Source: Acidobacteria bacterium AB60 (GTDB lineage Bacteria; Acidobacteriota; Terriglobia; Terriglobales; Acidobacteriaceae). From it: 64,000 nt of DNA. Positions within the stretch are counted from its first letter, which is position 1; each line of letters starts with the position of its first letter. The notes under the pieces were generated by a model. It made no database searches, was not told the origin of the DNA, and worked only from the letters and a program-made list of their open reading frames with translations. Positions 53,082 through 61,767 of this stretch are shown here, in pieces. Position numbers and translations under genes: made by a program. Where the stretch lies: contig VANK01000011.1 in assembly GCA_008682415.1 (NCBI GenBank), forward strand, positions 166,432-230,431, given 5' to 3'.

Positions 53082-53842
53082 TCGCCTCCGCTCAGGATCG
53101 AACCCACAATCCCGCCAATCAGCCCCGCGCCCGCCGTCTGCGGCACCTCGCGATGGCCGCTGGGCAGGTAATGCGCGATTTGATGCGCCAGCCGCGACAG
53201 CGGCAGTGTCTGCAGCCAAACCGTGCCCGGCCCCACCAGCTGCGCCAGAAACACCCCGTCTCCGCCAAAGATCATGTTCTTGATCCCCGGCACCATCGTG
53301 ATCTGAAACGACACCGACGACATGAACGCGCCCACGTGCCCGGGATGCACCCGCAGCATCTCGCCCGGCTGCAGGTCCTTCCGGATCAGCTCGCCCGAGA
53401 GCTCCAGCCACGCCGTCCCGTACCCGCCCACCTTCTGCAGAATGAATCCGTCCCCGCCAAAGATCCCCGCACCCAGCGACTGCTGAAATCCCAGGCTCAG
53501 AGTCACCTGCGGCGTCGCACACAAAAACCCGTGCCGGTGGACCATGTACTCATACCCCTGCCCCACCTGCACCGGCACAATATGACCCGGAATCTTCGTG
53601 GCAAACGCCACCTCCCCCGGATACTGCCACGCCCGGTACTCCGTCATGAAGATGCTGCCGCCGCCCACCACCCGCTTGAACACCCCCAGCAACCCGCCGC
53701 CTCCGCCCATCTGCGTATGCGTCGTCATCTGGATCGACTGCGTCATCCACGAGAGCTCTCCGCTCTCCGAAAACACACTCTCGTTGGGGTCAAGCTGCAC
53801 CTCCAGCACCGGCATCGTCGTGCCCTGTATCCGCGTTTGCAT
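53078..53842 (-). CDS. TIGR00266/AIM24 family protein
   Basis: A 254-residue Gly-rich beta-structured protein. It shows the AIM24 pattern: VLEVQLDPNESVFSESGELSWMT, GGGGGLLGVFKRVVGGGSIFMTEYRA, GEVAFATKIPGHIVPV, SLGAGIFGGDGFILQKVGGYGTAWLE and VGAFMSSVSFQITMVPGIKNMIFGGDGVFLAQLVGPGTVWLQTLP. The bacterial family has no assigned activity. The stop overlaps the next gene's GTG start, so the two are translationally coupled. Confidence 0.92.
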   Translation of the reverse strand: MQTRIQGTTMPVLEVQLDPNESVFSESGELSWMTQSIQMTTHTQMGGGGGLLGVFKRVVGGGSIFMTEYRAWQYPGEVAFATKIPGHIVPVQVGQGYEYMVHRHGFLCATPQVTLSLGFQQSLGAGIFGGDGFILQKVGGYGTAWLELSGELIRKDLQPGEMLRVHPGHVGAFMSSVSFQITMVPGIKNMIFGGDGVFLAQLVGPGTVWLQTLPLSRLAHQIAHYLPSGHREVPQTAGAGLIGGIVGSILSGGE

Positions 53843-53867
53843 CCCGTTGGCCTCCTGGTTCCCAACA

Positions 53868-53957
53868 GTGTACCCGGGGGCCCCACAAACAGGTCTTCGT
53901 TTGTGGGGTGGAGTGTACCCGGGGTCCCCGCGAATCGCTTTTTGATTCGTGGGGTGC
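53868..53957. repeat. Pair of hairpin repeats with shared flanks and different stems
   Basis: Copy 1: CCCCACAAAC (53881-53890), loop of 8, GTTTGTGGGG (53899-53908), a perfect 10-bp stem. Copy 2: CCCCGCGAATC (53926-53936), loop of 7, GATTCGTGGGG (53944-53954), 11 bp with one G-T pair. Both are led by GTGTACCCGGGG (53868 and 53913) and followed by GTGGGGTG then GAGTGTACCC or CAGTCTACCC. Flanks and outer CCCC/GGGG are shared, while the inner stem bases differ and still pair. Confidence 0.75.
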
Positions 53958-53966
53958 AGTCTACCC

Positions 53967-54092
53967 GCCCCTTGGCCCTCGGCCCTTGGTACTTGGCACT
54001 TGGTACTTGGCCCTTCGCCCTCGCCCCTCGTCTCTCGCCCTTGGTACTTGGCCCTTGGCCCTTGGTACTCGTCTCTCGCCCTTGGCCCTTGT
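53967..54092. repeat. Low-complexity CTTGGTACTTGGCCC-type repeat (longest copy in the 50 kb region)
   Basis: About 125 bases built from CCCTTGG, TACTTGG, CACTTGG, CCCTCGCCC and TCTCTCGCCC units, directly after the hairpin pair. Translated on the + strand it gives a run rich in Leu, Gly, Trp, Tyr and Pro that inflates an upstream frame. It is not coding. Confidence 0.75.
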
Positions 54093-54212
54093 CTTTATCT
54101 TTTCAACCCCCATTCACGCCCGCGTGACAACCCCACCCCCGCGCAACCGTTAGCCTTTCCTCGATTTCAGAGCTCAGGATGGCTTCCGCCTCCTGCGAAA
54201 GGGCGAGTACCC

Positions 54213-56207
54213 ATGAACTTCACTTCCCCGCTCAAGTGGCGCGTCGCCGCACGCGTCAGTGTCGCCACCCTACTTCTCCAACTCGTCTCCCCAGCCTTCG
54301 CCGCGGAAAACTCCGAAACCGCCACCCCCATCAAGCACTTCATCGTCATCATCGGTGAGAACCGCACCTTCGACCACGTCTTCGCCACCTACAAGCCCGT
54401 CCACGGCGAATCCGTCGCCAACCTCCTCTCCAAGGGCATCGTCAACCCCGACGGCACCCCCGGCCCCAACTTCTCCCTCGCCATCCAGTCCTCGGCGGTC
54501 GACCACGGCCACTACAAGTTGAGCCCGCCCAAAACCCCCTACAAAACGCTGCCTCCCGTCCTCGCCGGCGGATACGCCACCGCCCCCTTCCCCGACGCCA
54601 AAACCGCCGCCAGCTTCGAGAACGGCCTCGAGCCCGAAGACTACGTCCTCCTCACCACCGGCGGCACCGGCCTGGCCCACGGCGCGCCCGACACCCGCAT
54701 CCCCAATCAGTCCGCCCTGCCTAGTGGACCCTTCCAGCTGACCTCGAAGACGCACCCCTACGACGTCTACGACAACAGCCCGGTCCACCGCTTCTACCAG
54801 ATGTGGCAGCAGCTCGACTGCAACGCCGAGCGCGTCTCCCCCTCCAATCCCGCCGGATGCCGCAACGACCTCTTCCCCTGGGTCGAAACCACCATCGGCG
54901 CCGGCTCCAACGGCGAAGCCCAGCCCGCCAACTTCACTGACCTCTCCACCAAGGAAGGCAGCACGTCCATGGGCTTCTACAACATGCTCCAGGGCGACGC
55001 TCCCTACCTCAAGTACCTCGCCGATCACTACGCCATGAGCGACAACTACCACCAGGCCGTGCAGGGCGGCACCGGCGCCAACCACATCATGCTCGGTTTC
55101 GCCGACGACATCTGGTTCGCCGACACCCACGGCAATCCCACCATCCCGCCCCACAACGAGTTCCTCAGCGCCGGCCCCAACAGCGGCACCGTCGATGAGA
55201 TCGAAAACCCCGATCCCGCCCCCGGCACCAACAACTGGTACACCCAGGACGGCTACGGCAACGGCTCCTACGGCTCCCCCTCCTCCGGCGGCGGCACTTA
55301 CAGCAACTGCTCTGACGCCTCCGCCCCCGGCGTCCGCGAGGTCGTCTCCTACCTCCATGACCTGCCCCGCCCCATCAAGCCCAACTGCGATCCCGGCCAC
55401 TACTACATCCTCAACAACTACAACCCCGGCTACTTCGGCGATGGCTCCAGCGCCACCTCCTCCGCGGCCATCTCCCGCCCCGGCGAGACCGTCTTCGCCA
55501 TCCCCGGCTCCCCCGTCCGCAGCATCGGCGACGCCCTCCTCCAGAAAGGCGTCTCCTTCGCCTACTACGGCGACCAGTGGAACACCTACCTCGCCAACCC
55601 CGACAACAACTACGTCACCGCCGACAACACCTTCTGCAACATCTGCGACCCCTTCCTCTACTCCACGTCGCTCATGACCAGTCCCGCCGGCCGCTCCCAT
55701 AACCTCGACACCACCGACCTCTACGCCGCCATCCAGAAAGGCGCCCTGCCCGCCGTCTCCTACGTCAAGCCCGACGGCTGGCTCGACGGACACCCGGCCT
55801 CCTCCAAGCTCGATCTCTTTGAAGCCTTCTCCAAAAAGATCATCAACCTGGTCAAGGCCAACCCCGAGCTCTGGAAGACCACCGCGATCCTCGTCACCTT
55901 CGACGAGGGCGGCGGCTACTGGGACTCCGGCTACGTCCAGCCCCTCGACTTCTTCGGCGATGGAACCCGCATCCCCGCCATCATGGTCTCGCCCTACACC
56001 AGGCCCGGCCACGTCTCCCACGTCTACGCCGACCACGCCTCCGTCGTGAAGTTCATTGAGGCCAACTGGAAGCTCGCTCCCCTCACCTCCCGCAGCCGCG
56101 ACAACTACCCCAACCCCGTCACCGGCCGCAATCCCTACGTCCCCCTTAACACCCCCGCCATCGGCGACCTCGTCGACCTCTTCGACTTCTCCCACAGCGA
56201 CGAATAA
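54213..56207 (+). CDS. Secreted phosphoesterase family protein (phospholipase C / acid phosphatase AcpA group)
   Basis: A 664-residue exported enzyme. The ATG at 54213 gives a signal peptide ending near PAFAAE, with AAGGGCGAG upstream. The family begins KHFIVIIGENRTFDHVFATY (about residues 40-59, with the metal/nucleophile region), continues with SDNYHQAVQGGTGANH and PAVSYVKPDGWLDGHP, and has VTFDEGGGYWDSG near the C-terminus. Substrates in the family include phospholipids and phosphomonoesters, so a phosphate-scavenging role is plausible. The terminator-like hairpin at 56231 follows. Confidence 0.9.
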   Translation: MNFTSPLKWRVAARVSVATLLLQLVSPAFAAENSETATPIKHFIVIIGENRTFDHVFATYKPVHGESVANLLSKGIVNPDGTPGPNFSLAIQSSAVDHGHYKLSPPKTPYKTLPPVLAGGYATAPFPDAKTAASFENGLEPEDYVLLTTGGTGLAHGAPDTRIPNQSALPSGPFQLTSKTHPYDVYDNSPVHRFYQMWQQLDCNAERVSPSNPAGCRNDLFPWVETTIGAGSNGEAQPANFTDLSTKEGSTSMGFYNMLQGDAPYLKYLADHYAMSDNYHQAVQGGTGANHIMLGFADDIWFADTHGNPTIPPHNEFLSAGPNSGTVDEIENPDPAPGTNNWYTQDGYGNGSYGSPSSGGGTYSNCSDASAPGVREVVSYLHDLPRPIKPNCDPGHYYILNNYNPGYFGDGSSATSSAAISRPGETVFAIPGSPVRSIGDALLQKGVSFAYYGDQWNTYLANPDNNYVTADNTFCNICDPFLYSTSLMTSPAGRSHNLDTTDLYAAIQKGALPAVSYVKPDGWLDGHPASSKLDLFEAFSKKIINLVKANPELWKTTAILVTFDEGGGYWDSGYVQPLDFFGDGTRIPAIMVSPYTRPGHVSHVYADHASVVKFIEANWKLAPLTSRSRDNYPNPVTGRNPYVPLNTPAIGDLVDLFDFSHSDE

Positions 56208-56230
56208 GCCGCCTTCCCCGCCAACAACAA

Positions 56231-56257
56231 GGGCGTCAACCGCACCCGTTGACGCCC
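56231..56257. terminator. Bidirectional terminator hairpin
   Basis: GGGCGTCAAC (56231-56240), loop of 7, GTTGACGCCC (56248-56257): a perfect 10-bp stem between two convergent genes (stops at 56207 and 56287). Only a short CTT follows on the + strand. The position supports a two-way terminator. Confidence 0.6.
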
Positions 56258-56260
56258 CTT

Positions 56261-56282
56261 CGGCCCTTGGCCCTTGGCCCTC
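56261..56282. repeat. Short low-complexity CCCTTGG repeat
   Basis: Three CCCTTGG-like units in a row between the hairpin and the stop codon of the FG-GAP gene (56287-56289). It is the shortest copy of the family seen here. Confidence 0.6.
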
Positions 56283-56286
56283 TCCT

Positions 56287-58125
56287 TCACCGCGCCGTCG
56301 CCCGCGTCGCCGCGCTCCACACCTGCCCGCTCGTGTTCACCGCGAACACCGTGTACGTGTGCGTTCCCGGACTCACCATCACCGCCGCCGACAAGGCCGT
56401 CGTGCTCGTCTCCGTGTACTTCTTCACCCCGTCCACCCACACCTCCATGCGCGCCAGCGTCCCCGTCACGGTCGCATTCGCATCCACCACCACCGATGTC
56501 GCGTTGATGCTCGCTCCGTTCGTCGGCCAGCAGATGTGCACGCCCGCCTGCGCCGGAGCGCTGCATCCGGAAGGAACCGTGAACGTGAAGTTCTCCTGCA
56601 CCAGCGTGCTGCTGATGCCCGTCCCAAAGTACGTTCCGTAATGCGTCCCTGGACCGAACGGAATGCTCGCGCCAAACCACCCGTTTCCCTCCCACGTGTG
56701 CGATTGCTCCCCGAGCTTCTTGCCGTCCACCCAGAGCTGGATATTGCGCAGCGGCTCCAGCGCGTGCGCCGTAGCCGTAAAATTCACCGTCGGCCCCGAA
56801 ACCACCGCTGGCGAACACAGGTTGATTCCTCGCTGCGCGCGCGGATAGTCGCAGTTGCTCCAGAGTTCCCCAGCCGTCTCGTTCACGCCCGTATATGCAA
56901 TCGTGCTGCCGCTCGTCGTATGACCCAGAAGCGCCCAGTCCGGCTTCCCATCATGGTTGAAGTCCCCCACCACCGGCAGCGCCACCGTCCCCGATGCCCC
57001 CACCGGAACCGAAGCCGCATTCGGCACGTTCCACACCTGGTACTCGAACTGCCCCAGCGTTCCCGTCGCAAGATAGAAAACAAGAAACGTGCTGGTGTAG
57101 TTCCGTGTGATGGCCACCAGGTCGTTGTGGCCGTCGTCGTTGAAGTCCGCCATCGACGCTTCGCTGAACACCCCGCCCCAGATGCTCGCCTGCGTTCGGT
57201 GCAGAAACGTGCGGCCCGATAGCCCATAGTACGTATTCAGGCCGCCGACATCCATGCTGTACAAATCCGACTTCCCGTCGCCGTTCAAATCGCCCACGCG
57301 ATACACCACCTCGCTCGTTGACGAGATCGGTGTCGTGTCCTGAAAGCCGAAATTGCCATTCCCATACAGAATGTGCGGAGTCATACTGCCGCTGTTTCCA
57401 TTCCCGATCCCGACACTGGCCATCACGCCTAGATCGGCGTTGCCATCGTTATCGAAATCCCCCACCAGGAGCTGCTGCACGCCCCAGTACGCCGCCGCTC
57501 CCTCACCCGGCACAGTCAGCACAGGCACATCCTTCGAGAACAGTCCGTTGCCCTCGCCCGGCAGAATGTAAACCACGTTGCTCGACGGCCCGTACCCCAC
57601 CACCGCCAGATCCATCTTGCCGTCGTGATTGAAATCCGCAGTCGCAATCAACCCTTGGCCGAAGTATTGATCCGATGGAATTCCCAAAATCCACGAGTGC
57701 CAGGGATTCACGAACGTCCCATCGCCCTTGCCCAGGTACACCGTAATCGCGTTATCGCCCGTCACCATGGCAATGTCGATATTTCCGTCACCATTGAAAT
57801 CGCCAAAAGCCATCGGCACCGGACCCGGCCCCGTGTCTCCGTGAGGCACGGCGCTGTACTGGTACCACGCGGGACCCCAGAAGGTCCCGTCGCCTTTAGC
57901 CAGAAACACCGCGAAATACGGCTGCAGATCTCCGGTGGCGTACTCATTCACCACCAGGTCCGGGATGCCGTCGTTATTCAAATCAACAGCATAGGTATCC
58001 CCGTAATAGAGACCCGGCACCTGCGGCGATCCCACCAGGTTGTAATTGGGATAGAACTGGGCCATGCACGGCATCCCAAACACACCCGCGCACACGACGG
58101 CTGCAAGAACACGACTGCGCAACAT
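56287..58125 (-). CDS. Secreted FG-GAP/VCBS repeat protein
   Basis: A 612-residue exported protein. The ATG at 58125 has AGGAG upstream and gives a signal peptide ending near PCMAQ; the longer frame to 58311 is rejected. Seven calcium-binding FG-GAP loops of the DxNxDGxxDL type follow (for example DLNNDGIPDLVV, DFNGDGNIDIAM, DFNHDGKMDLAV, DLNGDGKSDLYS), likely forming one seven-bladed beta-propeller to about residue 400. Two Ig-like domains occupy the C-terminal third. It is probably an adhesin-like or surface protein with no enzyme motif. Confidence 0.88.
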   Translation of the reverse strand: MLRSRVLAAVVCAGVFGMPCMAQFYPNYNLVGSPQVPGLYYGDTYAVDLNNDGIPDLVVNEYATGDLQPYFAVFLAKGDGTFWGPAWYQYSAVPHGDTGPGPVPMAFGDFNGDGNIDIAMVTGDNAITVYLGKGDGTFVNPWHSWILGIPSDQYFGQGLIATADFNHDGKMDLAVVGYGPSSNVVYILPGEGNGLFSKDVPVLTVPGEGAAAYWGVQQLLVGDFDNDGNADLGVMASVGIGNGNSGSMTPHILYGNGNFGFQDTTPISSTSEVVYRVGDLNGDGKSDLYSMDVGGLNTYYGLSGRTFLHRTQASIWGGVFSEASMADFNDDGHNDLVAITRNYTSTFLVFYLATGTLGQFEYQVWNVPNAASVPVGASGTVALPVVGDFNHDGKPDWALLGHTTSGSTIAYTGVNETAGELWSNCDYPRAQRGINLCSPAVVSGPTVNFTATAHALEPLRNIQLWVDGKKLGEQSHTWEGNGWFGASIPFGPGTHYGTYFGTGISSTLVQENFTFTVPSGCSAPAQAGVHICWPTNGASINATSVVVDANATVTGTLARMEVWVDGVKKYTETSTTALSAAVMVSPGTHTYTVFAVNTSGQVWSAATRATAR

Positions 58126-58584
58126 AAGGCACTCCTGAATTGGCCGAGGGAGACGAACGCGTACGCTAGCGCGTACATAGAAGCCATCTTCCTCTCTCAG
58201 GTTGCGCGCGCCGGAACCCTTGATTTCAGTGATCGTGAAACCGCTTGAGCTGGCGAGGAATAGCGCTCTCCTCAGACTCCCCAAGCCGAAGTAGCGAAAC
58301 ATCCGCTCCACGCCGGCCCCGGATCCGGCTCAACACACGGGCACGCCGAGAGCGGGCCCGCCTTCTCGCCTTTTCGCGCCGGATGGATTGATTCGCTTAG
58401 TCGAAAGCTACTCAAATGCGCGGAGCGCCAGCACGGGTCTCGTTCGCGCCGTCCGTTTCAAACGGAATTCGACGGCGCGCTCGATCCACATTGGTGCAAA
58501 TATGCGATCTCATCACATATGTTGCGAGCACCAGAGAATACGTGCGTTCTTCATCTGCGGATTTGCCTTGTGGCCTCGCCACCC
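58126..58584. other. 459-base gap between the permease and FG-GAP genes
   Basis: Both genes are minus strand, so this holds the permease 3' region and the FG-GAP promoter. A strong cruciform (58445-58479) is listed separately. Two GCGTAC direct repeats lie about 30 bases upstream of the FG-GAP start (near 58158-58176). No believable gene is seen. Confidence 0.4.
58445..58479. other. Nested perfect inverted repeat (hairpin)
   Basis: Outer arms CGCGCCGTC (58445-58453) and GACGGCGCG (58471-58479) are perfectly complementary. Inside, CGTTT and AAACG (58454-58458 and 58460-58464) pair around a single base. It lies about 105 bases past the permease stop on the minus strand. It could be a terminator without a T-run or part of a repeat element. 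Confidence 0.5.
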
Positions 58585-61248
58585 CTACTCCACCCGCAGC
58601 GCCCGCAGCGGATCCACCCGCGCCGCCCGCGATGCCGGAATCCCGCTCGCCAGGAGCGCAATCCCGCCCACCAGCACCACCGCTCCCGCATAGCTGATCG
58701 CGTCCAGCGCCGTGACCCCATACAGCGACGCCGACAGCGCCCTTCCCACCAGCAGAGCCAGCGGAACTCCCACCGCCGTCCCGATCAACGTCAGCACCAG
58801 GCTCTGCCGCAGGATCATCCACACCACCTGCCCGCGCCCCGCGCCCACCGCCATGCGCACCCCGATCTCCGCCGTCCGCAGGTTCACGTGGTACGCCAGC
58901 GTTCCGTAAAGCCCGGTCGCCACCAGAACCACCGCCAGCACTCCGAAGAATCCTGCCAGGCGCGCAAACAGAATCTGCCCCGAGATCGTCGTGTCGTACT
59001 GCGCCCGCTGCGTTATCGGCCGGATCAGCGGCAGGTTCGGATCCAGCTGCTGCACCACCTTCTGCGCCGCCGGCAAGATCGCCAGCGGCGGTCCCGCCAC
59101 CCGCATCTCCACCTGCATCACCCCGATCACCGGAATCTGCGCATACTCATACCACGCCATCGGAATCGGCGCCTCATCGATGCTGCGATACTTGTGGTTC
59201 TTCACCACCCCCACCACTGTCATCTGGTACCGTCCGTCATCCGAACCGATGACGTGCCCCAAGGGATTCCTATTCGGCAAAAACCTCCGCGCAAACTCCT
59301 CGTTGATGATCCCCACATGCGGCGACGTCGCCGTATCCGAGTCCTTGAAATCCCGCCCCGCCAGCACCGGTATCCCCAGTGTCGTAAAGAAATCCGGACC
59401 CGCAACATTACTCCGCACCGTTCGCGATCCGCCATCCGCCACATCGGGCAGCTTCCCGTCCACCTGCATATCGCTGTTGTCTGACCAGCCTGAGCCGATT
59501 CGTTCAATCATCACCGTCACCGACTCCACGCCCGGCAGTGCGCGCAGCTTGCTCATCAGATTCACGTAGAACGCCACCCCCTGCGGAACCGACTTGATCT
59601 CCGGCTTGACCCCGAACACCACCAGCCCCTCCACCCGCATCCCCAGCGGCAGGTTCCGCAGGTTCTCCAGCGTTTGCACCAGCAATCCCGCGCCCACCAG
59701 CACCACCACGCATAGCGCCATTTGCAGTGCCACCAGCACACGCCCCGTCCGCGACTTTCCCGCGCTCGCATGCGCGCTCGCCGCCGACGTTCGCAACGCT
59801 TGCTCCGCGCCGCTCGCAAGCGCCACCCGCAGTGGCGCCACTCCCAGCAGCACCGATGCAGCCAGCATCATCGCGAACGTGAACAGCAGCACCCGTCCAT
59901 CCGGCGCCAGCGTCGACTCGATCTGCGCCCAGTTCGCCAGCAGCCGCGTCGCCAGCAGCGCGAATCCCCACGCCAGCAAGCCTCCCGCCCCCACCAGCAG
60001 CGCGCTCTCCGTCAGCAGTTGCCGGAACAGCTCGCCCCGCCCCGCACCCAGCGCCTGCCGCAACGCAAACTCCCGCTGCCGGTTCGCATTCCGCGCCAGC
60101 AGCAGCATCACCACGTTGGCCAGCGCAATCACCAGCACCAGCCCGACCATCGCCATCAGGATCCGAAGCGGCTTCCCATAGCGCTCATCGAACCCCGGCA
60201 GGTTCTTCGCCTCCGCAAAGCTCAACACCGGCGCCCGCTCCCCCGCCGTCGGCTTCCCCAGTCCCACGTACGCCGCCCGCTGAAACACCGGCTGCACCTG
60301 CGCCAGCGCCCGCGCTCGCGTTACCCCCGGCGCCAAACGCGCCACCAGCCGCAGGCACCACCACGTCGGATTCGCGAGATACGCCTTTCCATCCTCCAGC
60401 GGACTCCCCCACGCATTCAGCTCCGCGCGGCTCTGCAGCGGAATCCAGAAGTCCGTCGACCCCCCCGGCTCCGTGCCCTCAAACCCCTCCCCCGCCACCC
60501 CCACAATCGTTATGCCCACGCCGTTCACATACAGCGTCTGCCCCAGCACATGCGGATCCCGCGCAAATCGCCGCGTCCAGTAGTTGTAGCTCAGCACCGC
60601 AACCGCGCCATGCGTCTGCTCATCCTCCTCCGTCAACCCGCGCCCCAGCGGCAGCTTCACCCCCAGCCCGGAGAAGTAGCTCCCGCTCACCATGTCGCCC
60701 TCCGCCTCCTCCGGCTGCGACCCGATCCGCACGCCCACCTTGCTCGCCGACAACGGCACATAAGCCATCACCGCCGCCAGCCCCTTGCTCTGCCGGCGCA
60801 GTTCGTCATACACCGGATACGAAAACGTCTGGTTCGAATCGATCGTCCCCGTCCCCCGCGGCGCACCCGACGTCCGCAGATACACCACTCGCTCCGCATC
60901 CGCCACCGGCAGCGACCGCAGCAGCACCGCGTTCATCACGCTGAACACCGCCGTATTCGCGCCCACCCCCAGCGCCAGCGTCAACACCGCCGTTACCGTG
61001 AATCCCGGGCTCTGCGCCAGCGACCGCATGCCGAACCGCACATCCCGCCACAGCTTCTCCAACCGCACCCACCGCCCCATCAAATGGAACCGCTCCTGCG
61101 CTCGCGCCACATTCCCAAACGCCTGCCGCGCCTTCCACTGCGCCTCCTCCGCATTCACCCCTTCGCGGCGTAACTCCTCCGCCTCCAGCTCCAGATGCGC
61201 CTTGATCTCCTCGGCAAAATCCGCGTCACTGCGCTTGCGTCCCCACAT
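58585..61248 (-). CDS. MacB-like ABC permease, acidobacterial duplicated orphan permease (ADOP) type
   Basis: An 887-residue inner membrane protein. The N-terminal domain of about 55 residues (DADFAEEIKAHLELEAEEL, then AQWKARQAFGNVARAQERF) is typical of these permeases. TM1 follows at about 80-105 (SPGFTVTAVLTLALGVGANT), then a large periplasmic MacB_PCD domain, three FtsX-like TM helices, a second periplasmic domain and three final TMs (IGVRMAVGAGRGQVVWMILRQS region). Two MacB-FtsX units in one chain, without an ATPase gene beside it, define the type. The PadR gene is directly upstream (3 bases). Confidence 0.93.
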   Translation of the reverse strand: MWGRKRSDADFAEEIKAHLELEAEELRREGVNAEEAQWKARQAFGNVARAQERFHLMGRWVRLEKLWRDVRFGMRSLAQSPGFTVTAVLTLALGVGANTAVFSVMNAVLLRSLPVADAERVVYLRTSGAPRGTGTIDSNQTFSYPVYDELRRQSKGLAAVMAYVPLSASKVGVRIGSQPEEAEGDMVSGSYFSGLGVKLPLGRGLTEEDEQTHGAVAVLSYNYWTRRFARDPHVLGQTLYVNGVGITIVGVAGEGFEGTEPGGSTDFWIPLQSRAELNAWGSPLEDGKAYLANPTWWCLRLVARLAPGVTRARALAQVQPVFQRAAYVGLGKPTAGERAPVLSFAEAKNLPGFDERYGKPLRILMAMVGLVLVIALANVVMLLLARNANRQREFALRQALGAGRGELFRQLLTESALLVGAGGLLAWGFALLATRLLANWAQIESTLAPDGRVLLFTFAMMLAASVLLGVAPLRVALASGAEQALRTSAASAHASAGKSRTGRVLVALQMALCVVVLVGAGLLVQTLENLRNLPLGMRVEGLVVFGVKPEIKSVPQGVAFYVNLMSKLRALPGVESVTVMIERIGSGWSDNSDMQVDGKLPDVADGGSRTVRSNVAGPDFFTTLGIPVLAGRDFKDSDTATSPHVGIINEEFARRFLPNRNPLGHVIGSDDGRYQMTVVGVVKNHKYRSIDEAPIPMAWYEYAQIPVIGVMQVEMRVAGPPLAILPAAQKVVQQLDPNLPLIRPITQRAQYDTTISGQILFARLAGFFGVLAVVLVATGLYGTLAYHVNLRTAEIGVRMAVGAGRGQVVWMILRQSLVLTLIGTAVGVPLALLVGRALSASLYGVTALDAISYAGAVVLVGGIALLASGIPASRAARVDPLRALRVE

Positions 61249-61251
61249 GGC

Positions 61252-61617
61252 TCACGCCTCCTCGCCCTGCGGCCCCGCCGCGTCTACAATCAACCCCATC
61301 GCCCGCGACAGCCGCCGCCACTCCGCCGTCTTCTCCGTCACCTGCTCCCGACCCTTCTCCGTCAGCGAATAAAACCGCGCCTTCCGGTTGTTCTCGCTCA
61401 CTCCCCACTTCGCGCGAATCCACTTGCGCTCCTCCAGCCGCTGCAGCGCCACGTATAACGACCCGTGGTCCACAAACAGCACCTCCTCCGACTGCCGCTG
61501 AATCGCGCGCGCAATCCCCTGCCCGTGGCACGGGCCCCACATCAGTGTCTTCAGAATCAGCAGGTCCAGCGTCCCCTGCAGCAGCGCAATACGGTCGTTC
61601 TGTTCTCGGGTTGACAT
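61252..61617 (-). CDS. PadR-family transcriptional regulator
   Basis: A 121-residue winged-helix repressor-type protein: LLQGTLDLLILKTLMWGPCHGQGIARAIQ, then VLFVDHGSLYVALQRLEERKWI (recognition helix) and KARFYSLTEKGREQVTEKTAEWRRLSRAMG at the C-terminal coil. It is paired with the downstream ADOP permease, 3 bases apart, as is common in acidobacteria. Its start codon lies inside one arm of a perfect 17-bp inverted repeat (61608-61660), which points to autoregulation. Confidence 0.95.
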   Translation of the reverse strand: MSTREQNDRIALLQGTLDLLILKTLMWGPCHGQGIARAIQRQSEEVLFVDHGSLYVALQRLEERKWIRAKWGVSENNRKARFYSLTEKGREQVTEKTAEWRRLSRAMGLIVDAAGPQGEEA

Positions 61618-61660
61618 TCTACCCGAGAGTATTCTCCCTGCTTGGGTAGAATGTCAACCC
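61608..61660 (-). promoter_or_regulatory. PadR promoter with perfect 17-bp inverted repeat operator
   Basis: GGGTTGACATTCTACCC (61608-61624) and its exact reverse complement (61644-61660) are 19 bases apart. Reading the minus strand, the upstream arm contains TTGACA (61657-61652), a perfect -35 box, and GAATAC/AATACT follows after 17-18 bases as a -10. The downstream arm covers the PadR start codon (61617). Each arm is itself a partial dyad (GGGT...ACCC). Binding of PadR to both arms would block -35 access and translation start. The gene order and symmetry make this a likely autoregulatory operator. Confidence 0.75.
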
Positions 61661-61687
61661 AAAACCGCATTTATGTGACGACCCGGC

Positions 61688-61767
61688 CGCAACTCGCAAC
61701 TCGAGACTCGCCCCTCGCAACTCGCCTCTCGCCTTCGTACTTGGCCCTCGGCCCTCGGCCCTGTCTC
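61688..61767. repeat. Low-complexity repeat at the 3' end of the acyltransferase-like gene
   Basis: Starts with CAACTCG/CGCCCCTCG units and continues with TACTTGG, CCCTCGG and CCCTCGG units up to the base before the stop codon of the minus-strand gene (61768-61770). It has the same base style as the other copies, with more CTCGC units. Confidence 0.7.

Larger units (their letters stand above)
53843..54212. other. 370-base divergent gap filled by hairpins and low-complexity repeat
   Basis: This gap lies between the AIM24-family gene and the phosphoesterase gene. It contains two adjacent hairpin repeats (53868-53957) and a long low-complexity repeat (53967-54092), leaving about 120 bases in which the phosphoesterase promoter must lie. 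I could not pick a convincing promoter. Confidence 0.6.

Noticed and set aside
54270..56195. 641-codon antisense frame over the phosphoesterase gene
   Set aside because: Gly/Val/Asp repetitive composition from C-ending codons on the other strand; the sense gene has signal peptide and family motifs.
59722..61173. 483-codon + strand frame opposite the ADOP permease
   Set aside because: Low-complexity Arg/Gln/His-rich shadow of a real membrane protein gene.
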